64,000 nt of DNA, from NCBI RefSeq assembly GCF_033807715.1, contig NC_084599.1:31022125-31086124 (forward strand). The letters are read 5' to 3'. Source of the stretch: Cololabis saira (lineage: Eukaryota; Chordata; Actinopteri; Beloniformes; Belonidae). Below the pieces are notes generated by a model, which was not told the DNA's origin, searched no databases, and worked only from the letters and a program-made list of their open reading frames with translations. The translations under genes were made by a program, and so were the position numbers. Position 1 is the first letter of the stretch. Each line of letters begins with the position of its first letter. Positions 22,667-34,784 of the stretch are shown in pieces.

Positions 22667-22698
22667 GTTGGCTGGGTTCAGTCTTGTCCAGATTGTAC

Positions 22699-23125
22699 TG
22701 TCACGGCTCAGACAGGACAGAGAACCCAAAAGCACAACACCAGGCAGGATCAGAGTCCAAGAGGCTTTAATCTTTGTCAAAAGGCAGGCAGGGGTCAAAC
22801 CGGGTAGTCAGGCAGATCAGGCAAACAAAACCAAAACGGGCAGGCAAAAATCCATAAACTAAGAATCATGCAGGGTTACAGGCAGGCAGGCAGGAACAGG
22901 ACAAAAATCAGGAAGGCTGGAAAGCGAGGCAAAAGCACACGACAATCTGGCAACAGGTATGAGGGAATGGGCCGGTTTATGAAGGGGAAACTGATGAGGG
23001 AAACCAGGTGTGGAGCTGGGCCAGGGAAGCACAGGTGAAGGGAATGAGGCTGATGAGGGTGGCAGGATCCAGATGACAGGAGAGTCAGTAACACAGCAAA
23101 AAAACCATGAACTGTGATCATGACA
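22699..23125 (-). repeat. 5' LTR of the proline-rich LTR element
   Basis: First LTR in the sense direction, with terminal TG...CA and TGTCA/TGACA inverted ends. Transcription of the element should start here toward lower coordinates. Confidence 0.9.
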
Positions 23126-25211
23126 GATTGACAGTCGGCTCAGCCATTGGCTAATTGTTATCACTTCCTCATCCTTAAACGACATTCTATTGCGCTCAGT
23201 GGAGCAACCAGCCACTGTTATGAACCCAGCGTCGGCTAAACACAACATGTCAACATGTTAAATGTTATATTCCGCTGTAAATGTGTGCCAGCAGCTCTGC
23301 TGATATTTTGGTGGAGTTTGGATGAAGAAGCTGGGAGCAAGCTCACTTTGATTGACATGCAGTGGCCGTTTACCTGCCAGGGATAGGAAAAACAGGCTTT
23401 CTTGGTCATTCTTGGTTAAAAAGTGAGCTGCGCTACGATGTCACCAGCAAATCTGCCATAAAGCATTGCAGAACTTTAAAAAATCAGCTGAAGAAGTGGC
23501 CTGCTCACTCCTCAGGTTAAGAAGGAGACCTGAGCTCAGTGCAGGGCCCTCCCGGGATTGGTAGAGGATGGCAATGCCCAGGACTGTCACTTAGGTAGGA
23601 GCACTGGGTGATAAAATTAGGAAAAAAATCGGGATAAAAATATATTAAAAAAAAAAAAAAAAAACTTTAATCAGCTGTAAATCTTCACACTGACTCCTAA
23701 TTATTAGTTATCAATTAAATGTGCCAACATGCCACACCATGACTCAGAAGAATATTATATGATGGTGTGCTATTATGTACCTTAGATCACAAGGTTTTTA
23801 GGCATAAAATCTTCCTTATCTCTATTACTGCTCTAACTAAACTAACACAGCACAGCAGCTTCTCTGAACACCACACTATTTTTGAAATGTAAGACCGAGA
23901 TGCTTTTAATTTCAAATGACTGCAATATAGCCTACTGAACAGGATCAGGAAGATGGGCTTTAAAGGTATGTACCTCTGTCCTTTGAGTCTATATTTTTCA
24001 CCAGCACCTGGGTTCGCTGCCACATTTCACTGGTACACAATCACACAGCATAGACGGTTCTACAGAATAATCATACTAAACAACAGGCATGTTATTAAGT
24101 GAGTTGCTTGCACACCAACAGATGCACACTCGGACCCAAAGTGGGCCCTTTGGTGACCTGTGTTTCTTTTTATTTGTGGAAGTGAGTATGTTTTCTGACA
24201 TGTCTTGTTATTAAGCTGTCAAGTTGCTGACAGAGGCAAAGAGGTCAGAATTACAGCATTCTGACAGCTTCATCTATCAAGTTTCAAATCCTTCATTCTT
24301 GCACTCTCAGACAAACTGAGGACAAAGGCCAGGGGGAAAGGCAGTGAGTTCAGAAAAATCTCATACTTGGAAAAGCAATTGTAGCTTATATTCTTCACAC
24401 AAAAAGCTCGTCAGAGACAACGTCAACAAAATATTCCCAAAGTAAGTTTTTCTTGATATTAGCTGATAATACAGCAAGACATGTTGGTTTTGCTAATCCC
24501 CTATGACACTAATTCCTAACTGTTCAGCAGCACACAGCTAATAATTCTTTTCAAGATAACTTTGTAAGGATCTACAATACTTGTCTTGTTTTTCCGATAA
24601 TCTCCTGAACAATGAGGTGACACACTATCAATTTACCAACCAATCAAGCAACTGCGCTTCAAATAGCATAACATGTTCAGACTACTGGATTTAAAGTACA
24701 TTGGTTTAAAATAGCAACCAATTTAAAGTCTGGCTACCACATCACATTCTGAATTACAAGTTGCTTGAGTTATATGGATTGCAACACCCAAAGCTCATTT
24801 TGGTTTTCTGTGCTTCAGTCAATTTTGACATTTTTTTTTTTACCTTTTCACTGACATGCCGTATTTACTGTAACCTGGAAGTGGATAGTGCAAAGCTGTA
24901 ACACTGATTTCAAGAAAGGCACAATTTCACCTACGTTCAACGCTCTTAGAAGATGGTTGAAAATATGAGTTGCTCACTAGCTGTTTTGAACAAAGATGCA
25001 AAGACATGGGTGGAAAGGGTGCCTTCATACGGTATCTCAGCGATATTTTGACCACAGTACAGTATGCAAGAGACATTTTACTAATTGAGGAATTTGAAAA
25101 TAAGTCATATTATGTCTCCTATAATTACGTCAACTTTCTACCATCCACTTTTTAATACAAATGCCAAAAACAATAGACAAGACAAATAAAATGGCACTCT
25201 TGGAGACTAAC

Positions 25212-25383
25212 CTGTCAATAATGCCACACATATCAATCTGCAGGTGGCTGTAGTTTCCCAGCAGTCTTTGCTGCACTTTGATCAGATCAACCGCATGGCC
25301 GTCCAGAGTCAACAGACGCAAACAGCCCTGAAAGCCTCGGAAGGGGTTCCTACACTCCAGACTGCTTCCCTGAGCAGGACAAC
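25212..25383 (-). CDS. cntnap4: CNTNAP exon h: end of laminin-G 2
   Basis: This 172-bp exon starts after ATCCTCAG and ends before GTTAGT. It completes laminin-G 2: the split Gly codon of FFGG-C is followed by FRGFQGCLRLLTLDG and DLIKVQQ...IDMCGIID. The cysteine pair of the domain (QGC and MCG) is present, as is one NYS glycosylation sequon. It ends with two bases of the Arg codon finished by the EGF exon. The preceding exon is 4.9 kb away. Confidence 0.93.
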
Positions 25384-26389
25384 CTGAGGATGGAAACACA
25401 TGGCAATACTCAGCCAAAAGTGTGTTTGTTGATGAGCTGATGATTATTAAAACATTTCTATTATAAACCAGCAATGACAAGGAAATACCTGATTTTTTTT
25501 TAATCCACATGAGTGGGTTTTTAAATGGTATTTTTGTTTTGAGTATCACAGAAAAATAAGCAAGAAAAACATTACGGTCTTTGGACACAATTCAGTAGAA
25601 TGTCTTTTTGCTCCAGTTCACATTTCGTCATGATATCACTCTTCTTCATATGAGATATCAGGTACAAATATACAGTAATCATGACTGTAAATAGAGACAG
25701 TTTCTGTCTCTGTTTCAGGTAAAATATCTTAACAGGTGTTAAATATATGAGATAAAAACGATGATAATAATAAACTAAACTATCCTGACAGCTGTGATGG
25801 AGTTCAGAAGTCAAGCTGAGGAAAGCTGCTGTTCAAAACATTACCCACAGTGTCAGTAAACTTTGACAGCATATGTGTCTCAAATGTAGGAAAATGCATC
25901 TTTTGATTTATAGTCAGGTTTTGACTGATCATGGTTCTGTGCCAGGAATAATCAATAAATATGAATAATTACTGCTTTGTGATGGGGAAGCTGCTGTTTG
26001 TCACTGATGAAGTATGTAATTCATGAACTCGGAGGAAAAAACAGCAGAAATCAGTGGCACAACTTCTGCTCCTGACAAAAATCTAGATAACATTGCAAGT
26101 CTCATTTGCAATTTCTTATAGACAAACCTGAACATGTGCCCTCGGCAATATCAAAATGTGAACTCTATATGTTGCATTAATTTCAGTGTTTATTGAGTTG
26201 CTTTCTTGAGGGAAAGCACTGTGTTCAAAAAGTTTCCCATAGTCCCAAAGTTCCCAAAGTTTCATCAAAAGCAGGACTGGCTTCCAGGCTTCTTCCTATT
26301 AAGAGGTGAAGGTTTGTTTGGGCAGCATGAGAGCATGACACGGAAATGAAAGTAGGTGTCACCCCCCGAAAGAATTAGATCTGACAAGT

Positions 26390-26897
26390 TTGATAACTGG
26401 CCACATTTCCATCCAAAGTGCCTCAGTTGTATGTCCATAGGAAAATGGTATAGTGTGGTTAGGGCAGAGCTACTGGCGTCATACGATACACTCGGTTGAT
26501 TGGTGGACAGAAAAATGTCACTGCCCATGACAAAAGCAAGAACGAAACAAGCACCAAGTTGTCTTTCAGTCGACGCCAGCAGTTTTCGTGTCTTTTAGGC
26601 TATGTTTCTCTTTGCCGACCACAACCTTCTCTCATACAGTGTGGCATATTGTACATACAAAGAACCATGAATCCAGCAGAGCAAAGAGAACCTGCTGGAA
26701 TGACCTTCGTTGTTGTTGTTTGAAGTGTCACGTTTGTTGTCGTTGCACTAGAATGAAGTCACGCTAGGTATTTAATCTAAACCCTGCATGACCTGTGGCG
26801 GTCTGACTTGCAGTAGGAATCTCACCTGAACTGACTGAATCATTCTAGTCCTTCCAAACCGTACTGGCCCGGACCAAACCAGTGGAAACGGGGCTAA
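26390..26897. mobile_element. Degenerate MITE-like element
   Basis: The left end (ctggccacatttccatcc) and right end (accagtggaaacggggct) are roughly inverted to each other. Together with gtccataggaaaatgg they recall a common fish MITE with fttccac/gtggaaa-type ends. It is strongly decayed and no target duplication was found. Its superfamily is not assigned. Confidence 0.4.
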
Positions 26898-27600
26898 AGT
26901 GAACTCCACAATATCCTTCAAATCACCGGGACATCATTTTTCCATCTCCCTAATATCGCCTTCACCCGTTTTTGTAGCCCCCTTTCTTGATGCACTGCAG
27001 AAATACTCATTCATAACCTCCAGATTCAATTACTGTAATAGCATTCTTTATGGACTTCCCACTACCAGCATACAAAAACTGCAATACATACAGAATTCAG
27101 ATGCCCAGTTACTCACCCACACTCGCCCCAGAGACCACATTACCTCCATCCTCTGTCACCTTTACTGGCTCCCTGTCTACTACCATATGCATTTCAAACT
27201 CCTCCTCATCATCTACAGAACCTGAAAAAAAAACCTTGCTCCCCCCATCTCGCCGACTTTCTGTGCTGCCATTCCCCTGACCAATGTCTCCAATCTGCTG
27301 ACTCCAACCTTCTAACAACTATCACCAGTTCCCTTCGGGGGGGCTGAGCCTTAGCTCCTGCTGCCCTTACCCTCTGGATATCCCTTCCACCACAATTCAG
27401 AAATGCTAACTCACCACGGACCTTCAAATCATTGCTCAAAACCCACCTATTACAACTGGCTTTTCCATTGTCTGTAATAGTTTTACTTTTTTGTACTGAT
27501 TTGACCCCTTTATTCCCCTCTCTTTTGCTGTATTCCTCAGCGCCTCTGAGTGCCTTGAAAAGCCCTATATGAATCTAATGTATTAATATTACTGTTAAGT
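26898..27600 (+). mobile_element. L2-like LINE, 3'-terminal fragment
   Basis: The plus-strand frame shows ITSRFNYCNSILYGLP, KLQYIQNSDAQLLTHTRP and FKLLLIIYRT, the post-reverse-transcriptase region of L2/Rex1-type LINEs. The 3' end reads gagtgccttgaaaagccct and then tatatgaat..tattaat, the usual fish L2 3' tail. It is 5'-truncated and carries stops. Antisense to the host gene. Confidence 0.75.
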
Positions 27601-28960
27601 ACACTGTATTTGACATGACACTTGTTAGCTGTCACGTTTGCATTGCTCTGTAATTACACAACCTAACACTAGGTGGCGTTTTTTATTCTATTTTTTTTAT
27701 TTGCAGCGTAGTCGCTTGCATTGAAGAGCAGCCTTTTCTTTCTTTCCTTCATGTATGTCCGACATGGCAACTCAGAAAGTAGTAGTATTGATGTGAGGTG
27801 GACCTGATAAATACAACAATGTAATTTAGTGAAATTTCATTCATTTATCCATCACGGTTTAATTATAGTGGAAGTGTAGTAGCCTGAAACATTTTAGGAA
27901 ATACAAAATCAACCAATCACAATGTTGACCAGATGCATAGAAACATTTTTGGGGTAGTGCATGCCAGAGTATGGTATAGCGGTAGATACAGCGTGAATCA
28001 AGCTAAACTGTCAATCAAACTCGAAACGTGTGAATGAGTATTAATATTTACTGCATAAAAACAGAAGTACTCACTGTCGTAAAGTGCTCACAGTTACATT
28101 GGGCCTTACAGTACAGGTGTCCACACGTGTCAGGCTCATCCAAAACTCATAAAATAACAAAGGGGAATTTTTTTCATTTATTAAACTGAGGATCTTTGAA
28201 GAGATTATTTGAAAGAGAACAACAATACTCTAAACACACTCTTTACCCAGAGTACTGAAGAAATTTTCCCAAACTGTGAGACTGTGCCAAAATTTCACTA
28301 TTGCCTAGACCTAATACTGTGATAAAAAATGCTTCTTAAAACAGAAGCAGATTTAAACTATTGCAAATACAGCTACAACTCTTTCTATGTGAGTTCAGCC
28401 CTCTATTAACTGAAAATGATCCTGGAATCTAAGTGGATTACCAAGATTCTTTTATCTCCTGACATTCATCTTCCAACCGAAAAAAGTAACACAAAATTTT
28501 GGTTATGGGTTTGGTTAAGGTTTTCAGTTTTTTTTTTTAAATTAAATTATAACTTACAATATTTTGATTGGGTGACAATAAGTAACTAATATACGCTGCT
28601 GGATTATTACAAATGCAACAGCCCTTCGCTGTTCTTAAAACCCCTGGTTTGTAGGCTGGTAAAGTCCACAGTAAAGCAAATAAAAAGCAAAAAGATAGAA
28701 GTAAAATGGTCCTCAAATCGGTTTTTCAGTATATATCTAACTGGTTTCCAGACACAAAAAACAGCAATATATTTTCCCGGCCACAATAATGATTATCATT
28801 ATTATTTTAGATTATTTTCATTTCAGAGGCTATATTAACAGCTAATAACTGATACTATATTCATAATGATAATGTGATATCAAACTCCATACAATTCTGC
28901 TGTAGTATAATTATGCACACAACAGAACTTCAGGCATTATCCATATTTCTCCTACTTATG

Positions 28961-29717
28961 TGTCATGGTTATGAGTTTCAGCCAGGTTTTGGTTTGTTGG
29001 ACTTGGTTAGTTCTTGTTTAGTTTTCTTTCTTTATTTTTTGGTTTGTTATGTTTAGTTCTGGCTTGACTCCCCTGGGTCCAGTTCCGCCTCAGTCTCCAC
29101 ACCTGTGTCTAATGAGCGCCCTTTGTCTTTCCTAACTTCCCTACTGGCTCGTCTGTTTATCTTCCCATTAGTCATCTTCTTGTTTCGTTTTCATGTTGTG
29201 CTTCAGTGTTCCTTTGTGTGTGTATTTTCTTTGTTTGTATGTTTTGTTTATTTTTTTTCTTGTAGTGGAGGATTTGGTGTTAGTTGTTGGGTTCCTGCTA
29301 AGACAGCATGTTAAAGGAGCATGAGGCTCCTTTTAAGAAATGAGACTCTCTAGCGCCACCCTTCGCCACGACGGCCGTCGGGGGTACTGCAGCCAACAGC
29401 GAAGCCAGCACGGGAGAACGGGGAGAACGTACATGCAGCGTCATGTGACGTCACATCCACAGGACAGCGCGGGAAATTCCGGCCCGGAATTGCAGCACAT
29501 TTTGCAGCACACAGCCTGTTCAAGGCAACGGAGAGATACACTAGAGGGCTCATTCTTTTTGGTTTGGAACGCTTCATCTGACATTATTACTAGAAAACTT
29601 AAAACGTATATGAATTTTTTTCATAAATCCTGCCTCAATCCTGCCTCATGCTCCTTTAAAGAACTTTACTCGTTACTCCTGCCTCCTCACATTTTCTCAA
29701 CACCTCACCTTATGACA
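28961..29717 (+). mobile_element. Solo LTR containing a nested MITE
   Basis: TGTCATGGTT at the left and CCTTATGACA at the right form TGTCA/TGACA LTR ends flanked by the duplication cttatg (28955-28960, 29718-29723). A TTAA MITE (29311-29659) interrupts it, so the original LTR is about 410 bp. The ends and length resemble the 427-bp LTRs at 19650-23125. The interior was lost, presumably by LTR-LTR recombination. Strand is a guess. Confidence 0.7.
29311..29659 (+). mobile_element. TTAA MITE, copy 1 (inside the solo LTR)
   Basis: Flanking TTAA (29311-29314, 29656-29659) encloses inverted termini aggagcatgaggc and gcctcatgctcct. A near-identical copy lies inverted at 38086-38425. Internal landmarks are a CG-rich ctctagcgccacccttcgcc stretch and a gtgacgtcac CRE-like palindrome. 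No gene; frames shared with copy 2 arise only from the repeat. Confidence 0.85.
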
Positions 29718-30293
29718 CTTATGACAAAGTGCTCATGTTAGCATTTTTTTTACAGGTCACCATGTAGTGATTACAATTCAACTTGAGAGTCCTGATGTGC
29801 TGTTTATGGTATAGCTAAAGCAAGCCATGTATTTTTACTTGCATGTGTGAACATGTAAAAGTGACTTGAAGAAAGAAATAAATAAATCATTAATTCACTG
29901 TGTGAATAATTAGTGTACCGAGTAATGAAGAGCAAAAAAAAAAAAAAAGTATACAGAGTTAAAACAAGGAAAGAGGATGTAGACCATTTTTTACAAAAAT
30001 ATATGCCATAGTGGATGAGTAGAAGTCATAAGGACAAGGATAGGAGAGGAGGGAACACAGTGGAGAGATGGGCAGAGTTCATTCCTCTCAGGGCAGCACT
30101 AAGAAGAAAAGTTAGACAAGGTAATTATTATTTAAGCATTTGTATGAATTTTAACCAGCTCTAACTGTTCATATCAGCAAATTTTCCCATATTTCACAGA
30201 AAAGTATTTCAGCACCTACATTGTATACAATTTATTGTACACACGTGTATATAGCCTTTAAGTCTTTTGTCTTGAAATATTCTAATGTCTTAC

Positions 30294-30443
30294 CACCAAA
30301 GAAGAGCTGGCTGTCTGAGGTCAGAGGAAGTGGGATGCTGGTGTGTGCTGTGGCTCCTTCGTCCTTGTCTACAGTGATGCCCAGATGATCTTGTTTGGAT
30401 GTCAGCTCCACAGAATGCCACTGACCATCGTTCAGACCTGAAC
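30294..30443 (-). CDS. cntnap4: CNTNAP exon g: middle of laminin-G 2
   Basis: This 150-bp exon starts after ATGCGTTCAG and ends before GTAAGA, in phase 1 at both ends. It encodes SGLNDGQWHSVELTSK, ITVDKDEGA and QLFFGG, the laminin-G strands with the conserved DGQWH and FFGG motifs. The preceding exon is 702 bp away. Confidence 0.93.
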
Positions 30444-31145
30444 CTGAACGCATGAACACATAACATAGATCACATCAAACCGACACTTGGTAAGTACAGT
30501 AGCCCAGGATTTAATTTTCTAGGTGCAAGATAGTGATTTGATGAATAAGAATGAGTTTAAAAAAAAAAAAAAAAAAAAACTTTTACCAAAACTCATTCAA
30601 AATGACACAATACAGGATCTGCTAAAGGAAAAAAATAATACAGGCTTCTGGTCTTTTAAGTGGATTTTTTATTTATTTATTTTTTGCTTCTCGTGGCTCC
30701 CAGTCCTACGCATTTTGGATCACCACACCTTCCACCTTACAGATTGGATTCAGCCTGCTTTAGCAATACAGTAGTAAGACAGTTGGCAATAATTACTAAT
30801 TTATTTATTTGTTTGAATGCTTTCCTGAGTCATTGGTCATCTCAGGGTGTGGTGTTGCAGGGAATCATCTAAAAGATGCGGGACACTGGCCCACAAGCAC
30901 AAGACTTGAAGAGCCCTGGTGAAGGGGACAGATGGAGGAATTTTCCAAATTCAATTTTACAATTTACAAAATGTTACGGTATTCTCCAAATGCTTAGAGG
31001 GAGTTTGTCATCCTTAAACCTGCTACTGTACTGACCTAAAAACTACTAAACGAAAAAAAACAAGTTTAAAATAAAAGTGCAAAAATTTAATTAAAATTAG
31101 TAAAAAATTAATTGTGCAGTCACAACTGATCATAACTTGACGTAC
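30444..31145 (-). other. Intron 6 (702 bp)
   Basis: The donor is GTACGT and the acceptor GTTCAG. It holds an A-run (30559-30580) and a decayed hAT-type MITE at about 30680-30905. Confidence 0.85.
30680..30905. mobile_element. Decayed relative of the 50932-51155 hAT MITE
   Basis: The string gttgcagggaatcatctaaaagatgcggg and what follows parallels the right half of the better-preserved hAT MITE at 50932-51155 (gtgcagggaaacatctaaaa). The terminal repeats are too eroded to place exactly. Confidence 0.4.
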
Positions 31146-31413
31146 CAGCGCTGAGCTCCAGGAGTGTCCTGCCAGCTTTATTGATCTGAAGGCGAAGCCG
31201 GGCCTCACTTAGGTACAGGAAGACCGAGCTTTCTTGCTGAATTTGGAAAAAGGTCAGGAGCAGGCCTGCCCTGTTCCATGTCCTGAACTGTAGTGTTATA
31301 GAAACAATCCCCGATGACTCTGATGTCAGTCCAGGCAGCTGGAGGAAGCTGCTGGAGTCAGTGAATGTCACAGCAACTGAAACTGGCTCGGAACAAGAAA
31401 AGGTCACATTGCC
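31146..31413 (-). CDS. cntnap4: CNTNAP exon f: start of laminin-G 2
   Basis: This 268-bp exon follows a long pyrimidine tract and CAG and ends before GTACGT, phase 0 to phase 1. It opens with GNVTFSCSEP, the conserved linker whose Cys pairs with the last strand of laminin-G 1 and which carries an NVT sequon. It then encodes the first strands of laminin-G 2: SITLQFRTWNRAGLLL and SVFLYLSEARLRL. The motif FRTWN.AG is shared by all CNTNAPs I recall. Confidence 0.94.
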
Positions 31414-34400
31414 CTGAAAAAAAAAGAAAGGAGGCATGGGGGATTGAGAAAAAAACCATGGTTAAGAAATGATGATGGAGAGATGATAAAACATGAATAT
31501 TCATACGGCAGCTGATCCAGTTTGACTGAATGTCAGAGGTCCGATGAGAAGATAACAGAAAAGGGACACCTGTTTATTAATATATTTAGATTATTTTCCA
31601 TTAAAACTTAAAGCATCAGGGTGACACAGTTTCTGTACTTACTTCACTTTCCCACGTTGCATTTGGAAAGCTAAATTATGCAACAAATTAAACTTTTCTT
31701 TAAACAATTATACTCAAATCCTTATTTTGGCTGAATATAAAGAGAAACAAGCAGTGAACAGGTGTAGACAGAATAATTTACATGAAATCTGTCACGTTTA
31801 CATAATCAGGACAAATCACATCATATGAACTTTCCTCATTCAAGTTTTTTCTGTCCTACTTCTCATCTTCTTGTGCTTCAGGCTTTATAATTCAAGAAAT
31901 GTAGATGTGATGATGCTGCAGATGATAAGAAAGGAGATTATGATAATGCAAATGATGCTGATGAAGGCAGTGGGTGTAAAATCAGAGACCTCAATGATGC
32001 AAATGATGAAAACAATCAGGCAGACAGAAATATTCATGACAGTGATCATCAGCACCATAGAGACACATGGTGCAAAAAAAAGTCATAAAAAAATCTGAAT
32101 ATAAAAGAAGATATTCTAAGTTTCACTCAATACAAATTGATGTACTGATCAAAGATTATACCTGAATGACAAATTCATCACAATGGACAAGACAAGACAT
32201 TGGCAATGCTTTTTGAAAAACCCACATTGAGGCTTTATTTTATGGCAACATGTAACTTCTGTGAATCACAAAGCAGAAAGCAAAGTGCACTCAGGAAAAC
32301 AGCCACAAGAGTCAGTGTCCATAGCGGTGTTCACGTTGCAGCCAAGCACACACACAAAGGAAACATTTAAGATGTAAAATGTTTTTCTCCTTTCTCGGAG
32401 GTGGTAAAGAGGTGAGACAGTGGTGAGATGAGCCCTGTGTGTCAAGGAGAGCCACAAACCCACTGCTCTTATGATGCTGCTTTGTTGTGTGTAATTACAC
32501 ACTGATGCAGCACTGAGCCACCTCTGCTTGGTCTGTGTGAGCTTCTGACGGTGGTTTAACAAGGATTGATCTTTTGCGTTGATATGGTGCAATCTCCTTG
32601 TGAAAAGGGTTTAACTTTAGTAAGTTGAATGTCAAGCTTTGCAGAATGGATGTGATTTTCAGCATTGTGAGTTTTTTTCAGGTTCGAAGTAGCAATAATC
32701 ACAAATAAAAAAAACAAAAGTAAATTTAAATTTAAGTAAATTTAATCAAATCACCTAACAATTTAACACTTTATTTTTCAATACACACATATTTTCATTA
32801 CAACTTTTTCTAAAATTGCAAGCACTTTTTGGTACTTTCATTACTTGGGCATCCGTCTTGAAAAATGTCATGCATATGTTTACCGTATTCCAACTATTTT
32901 TACTGTTAAATTTTTGTTACTTCCACCCCTAACGGGTCTGTTCTGAGTCTACACTAAAACATATGAGGTAAGAAAGTACAAATAGAGACAGGTGATGATT
33001 GGATGTTATGCTCAGGTCATTAGTTTCAACATGTCACAGTTTGAGCTGCATGCTGACACATGAAGGGATGGGATGGGTCTTATGTGCTTTTAACCAGAAT
33101 ATTGTAGGTTTTGTAATTTAATAAATATAGAACACAGTTCTACACCATCCATATCTGCATTGTAAGGAGGTTATTACAGCACTAGAACGGTATGAACAGG
33201 AACAACTCAATGTGTAGACAGTGTAGTCTAGTGATGTCAAGTGAAGAGTTGACAACCTTACCGTTAATACAATAAAACCTTTTTTTGAGTAAGAAGCCAA
33301 TAAGCCATAAGATCCCTTTATCTCATTATTAGCTCTTTCAAGTTTAAAAATGTAGAAAAGGATATTTTAGCTGCTCCCATCCAACAAACCACAGTTGTTA
33401 CAACAAAATGAATCAAATAGATTTTAGGTCTGATGTTTTATAATGTTCAGTCTTGAGAAAATACCACAGATCATCTTGTATTATAGATATCTCTCTGTCA
33501 CTGTTGTGAATTTTATAGTCATAGTGGCAGCATATTGTGTGGTTATACAAGACAAATATTCTAATTTATTCACTGTGATGTTTAACATGGTTTCTTTTCA
33601 ATTTCTGATTGCAACTAGGGCTCATTTCCATGATTCCCATGAGCCTCAGAGCCAAAATATAATTCTGTACTGTTCAGAATGCTTTTAATAGTCGGGGGGT
33701 AACTACCAGTTACCAATACAAATGTCAAAATTGAACCGATTTTAAGCTTGTAAATGTACAAACTGAGGTTTACAGAGCTGAATCTGGAAGTAAACACATT
33801 CTGTTTCCGTTCATAGATCAGCTTCTATATTCTTCAAGCCCTAAAGGCATCGTTGGACTTTCTTTTGGACTCTTTCTTTTATTCAAACTATATCATGTCT
33901 TTTTTTTTTTTTTTTTAAATCAAGGTTATTTTTACCCCCGCAGATTCAGCAAGAAAAGCGGTGTGCAAATGAAGCAGCAGAATGAATGGCAGCAAGCATT
34001 GTCTTTGATGACAGACTGTGAAATGCCAAAGGTTTGTTTAACAAATGTACATAGCAGCAGCAGATATAAAACACAATTCCTTTTGTTTTACTGAAAGACT
34101 GATCTCTAGAGCAATTTATAGTTGAATAAAAAAAGCCTGAAAATGAAACAATTTACAGAAGCAATATCACTAAGCTGAGAGCTTATACTTTTAATGCCTG
34201 ACATTTGGAAATAACACACGGTTTTAAACATTTAAGTGTTAATTATATATTGAAATGAAAAACACTTCTAATTTTGTATTTAACAATTTGTAAATGATTC
34301 TTTTTTTCCATCATTATGAATAAATAAATAAGGAATGTGTATGTTTTTTTTAATTTAGTTGCTTATCTTTTTCATTATTTTTCAGTTTGTATAAAACCTT

Positions 34401-34637
34401 TTTTTTTTTCCTTTTTTCGATTATGGGGGAGTTTCAGAAGTCTCAGAAATGCATTTATCAAATATGATACATCCAGCATTACAGGGTTAAACATCTTGAC
34501 AAAGGAATTTATCAGGACCACAAGGACCTCATGGCACAAGGGTCCAGCACAATAACCTGACATGACACTTAACCCATTACTTATCTGTGTGATTCAAAGT
34601 TTGATGTCTCAAAAATGTTGAGACACACAGCACTTAC
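31414..34637 (-). other. Intron 5 (3.2 kb)
   Basis: The donor is GTAAGT and the acceptor follows a strong pyrimidine tract. The sequence is AT-rich. A loose ATGATG-rich stretch lies at about 31900-32060 and T-runs at about 33900-33916. I see no gene or clear transposon. Confidence 0.8.
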
Positions 34638-34784
34638 CACTACAATGACCTGTGTACTGCTCCGCTTGGCCAGGTCTATCAGGTTAAGATCATTATAAAT
34701 CAGGTTTTCGAGGCAGCCGTGAAAGTTCCTGTTGGGGAGGATGGGTTTCTGTAGTCCGTGGCTCTGGACAGCTGCCACACTCAG
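34638..34784 (-). CDS. cntnap4: CNTNAP exon e: end of laminin-G 1
   Basis: This exon is 147 bp (49 codons), phase 0 on both sides, after TTGTGTAG and before GTAAGT. It encodes [20 protein letters not shown], the cysteine-bearing last strands of laminin-G 1. Its first part, [14 protein letters not shown], lacks the FGG motif usually seen at this spot in the family. Either this lineage has diverged here or the splice junction differs. Confidence 0.9.

Larger units (their letters stand above)
19650..23125 (-). mobile_element. Non-autonomous LTR retrotransposon with a proline-rich repeat ORF
   Basis: Two 427-bp direct repeats (19650-20076 and 22699-23125) are identical by eye except for the first base. 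Each runs TGTCACGG...CATGACA, with the TGTCA/TGACA inverted ends of LTRs. The 6-bp duplication gattga (19644-19649, 23126-23131) flanks them. A polypurine tract abuts the left LTR, so the element reads on the minus strand, with its 5' LTR at the right. The 2.6-kb interior encodes no protease, reverse transcriptase, RNase H or integrase. Near-identical LTRs mean a recent insertion mobilised in trans. An obvious tRNA primer-binding site was not found after the 5' LTR. Confidence 0.88.
25384..30293 (-). other. Intron 7 (4.9 kb)
   Basis: The donor is GTAAGA and the acceptor CCTCAG. It contains a degenerate MITE-like stretch (26390-26897), an L2-like LINE tail (26898-27600) and a solo LTR with an embedded MITE (28961-29717). 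25384-26389, 27601-28954 and 29724-30293 are AT-rich with nothing I can assign. Confidence 0.85.

Noticed and set aside
29340..29741. Frame whose peptide recurs at 38028-38312, suggesting a duplicated small gene
   Set aside because: The similarity is due to two copies of the same TTAA MITE; the frame runs across MITE boundaries.
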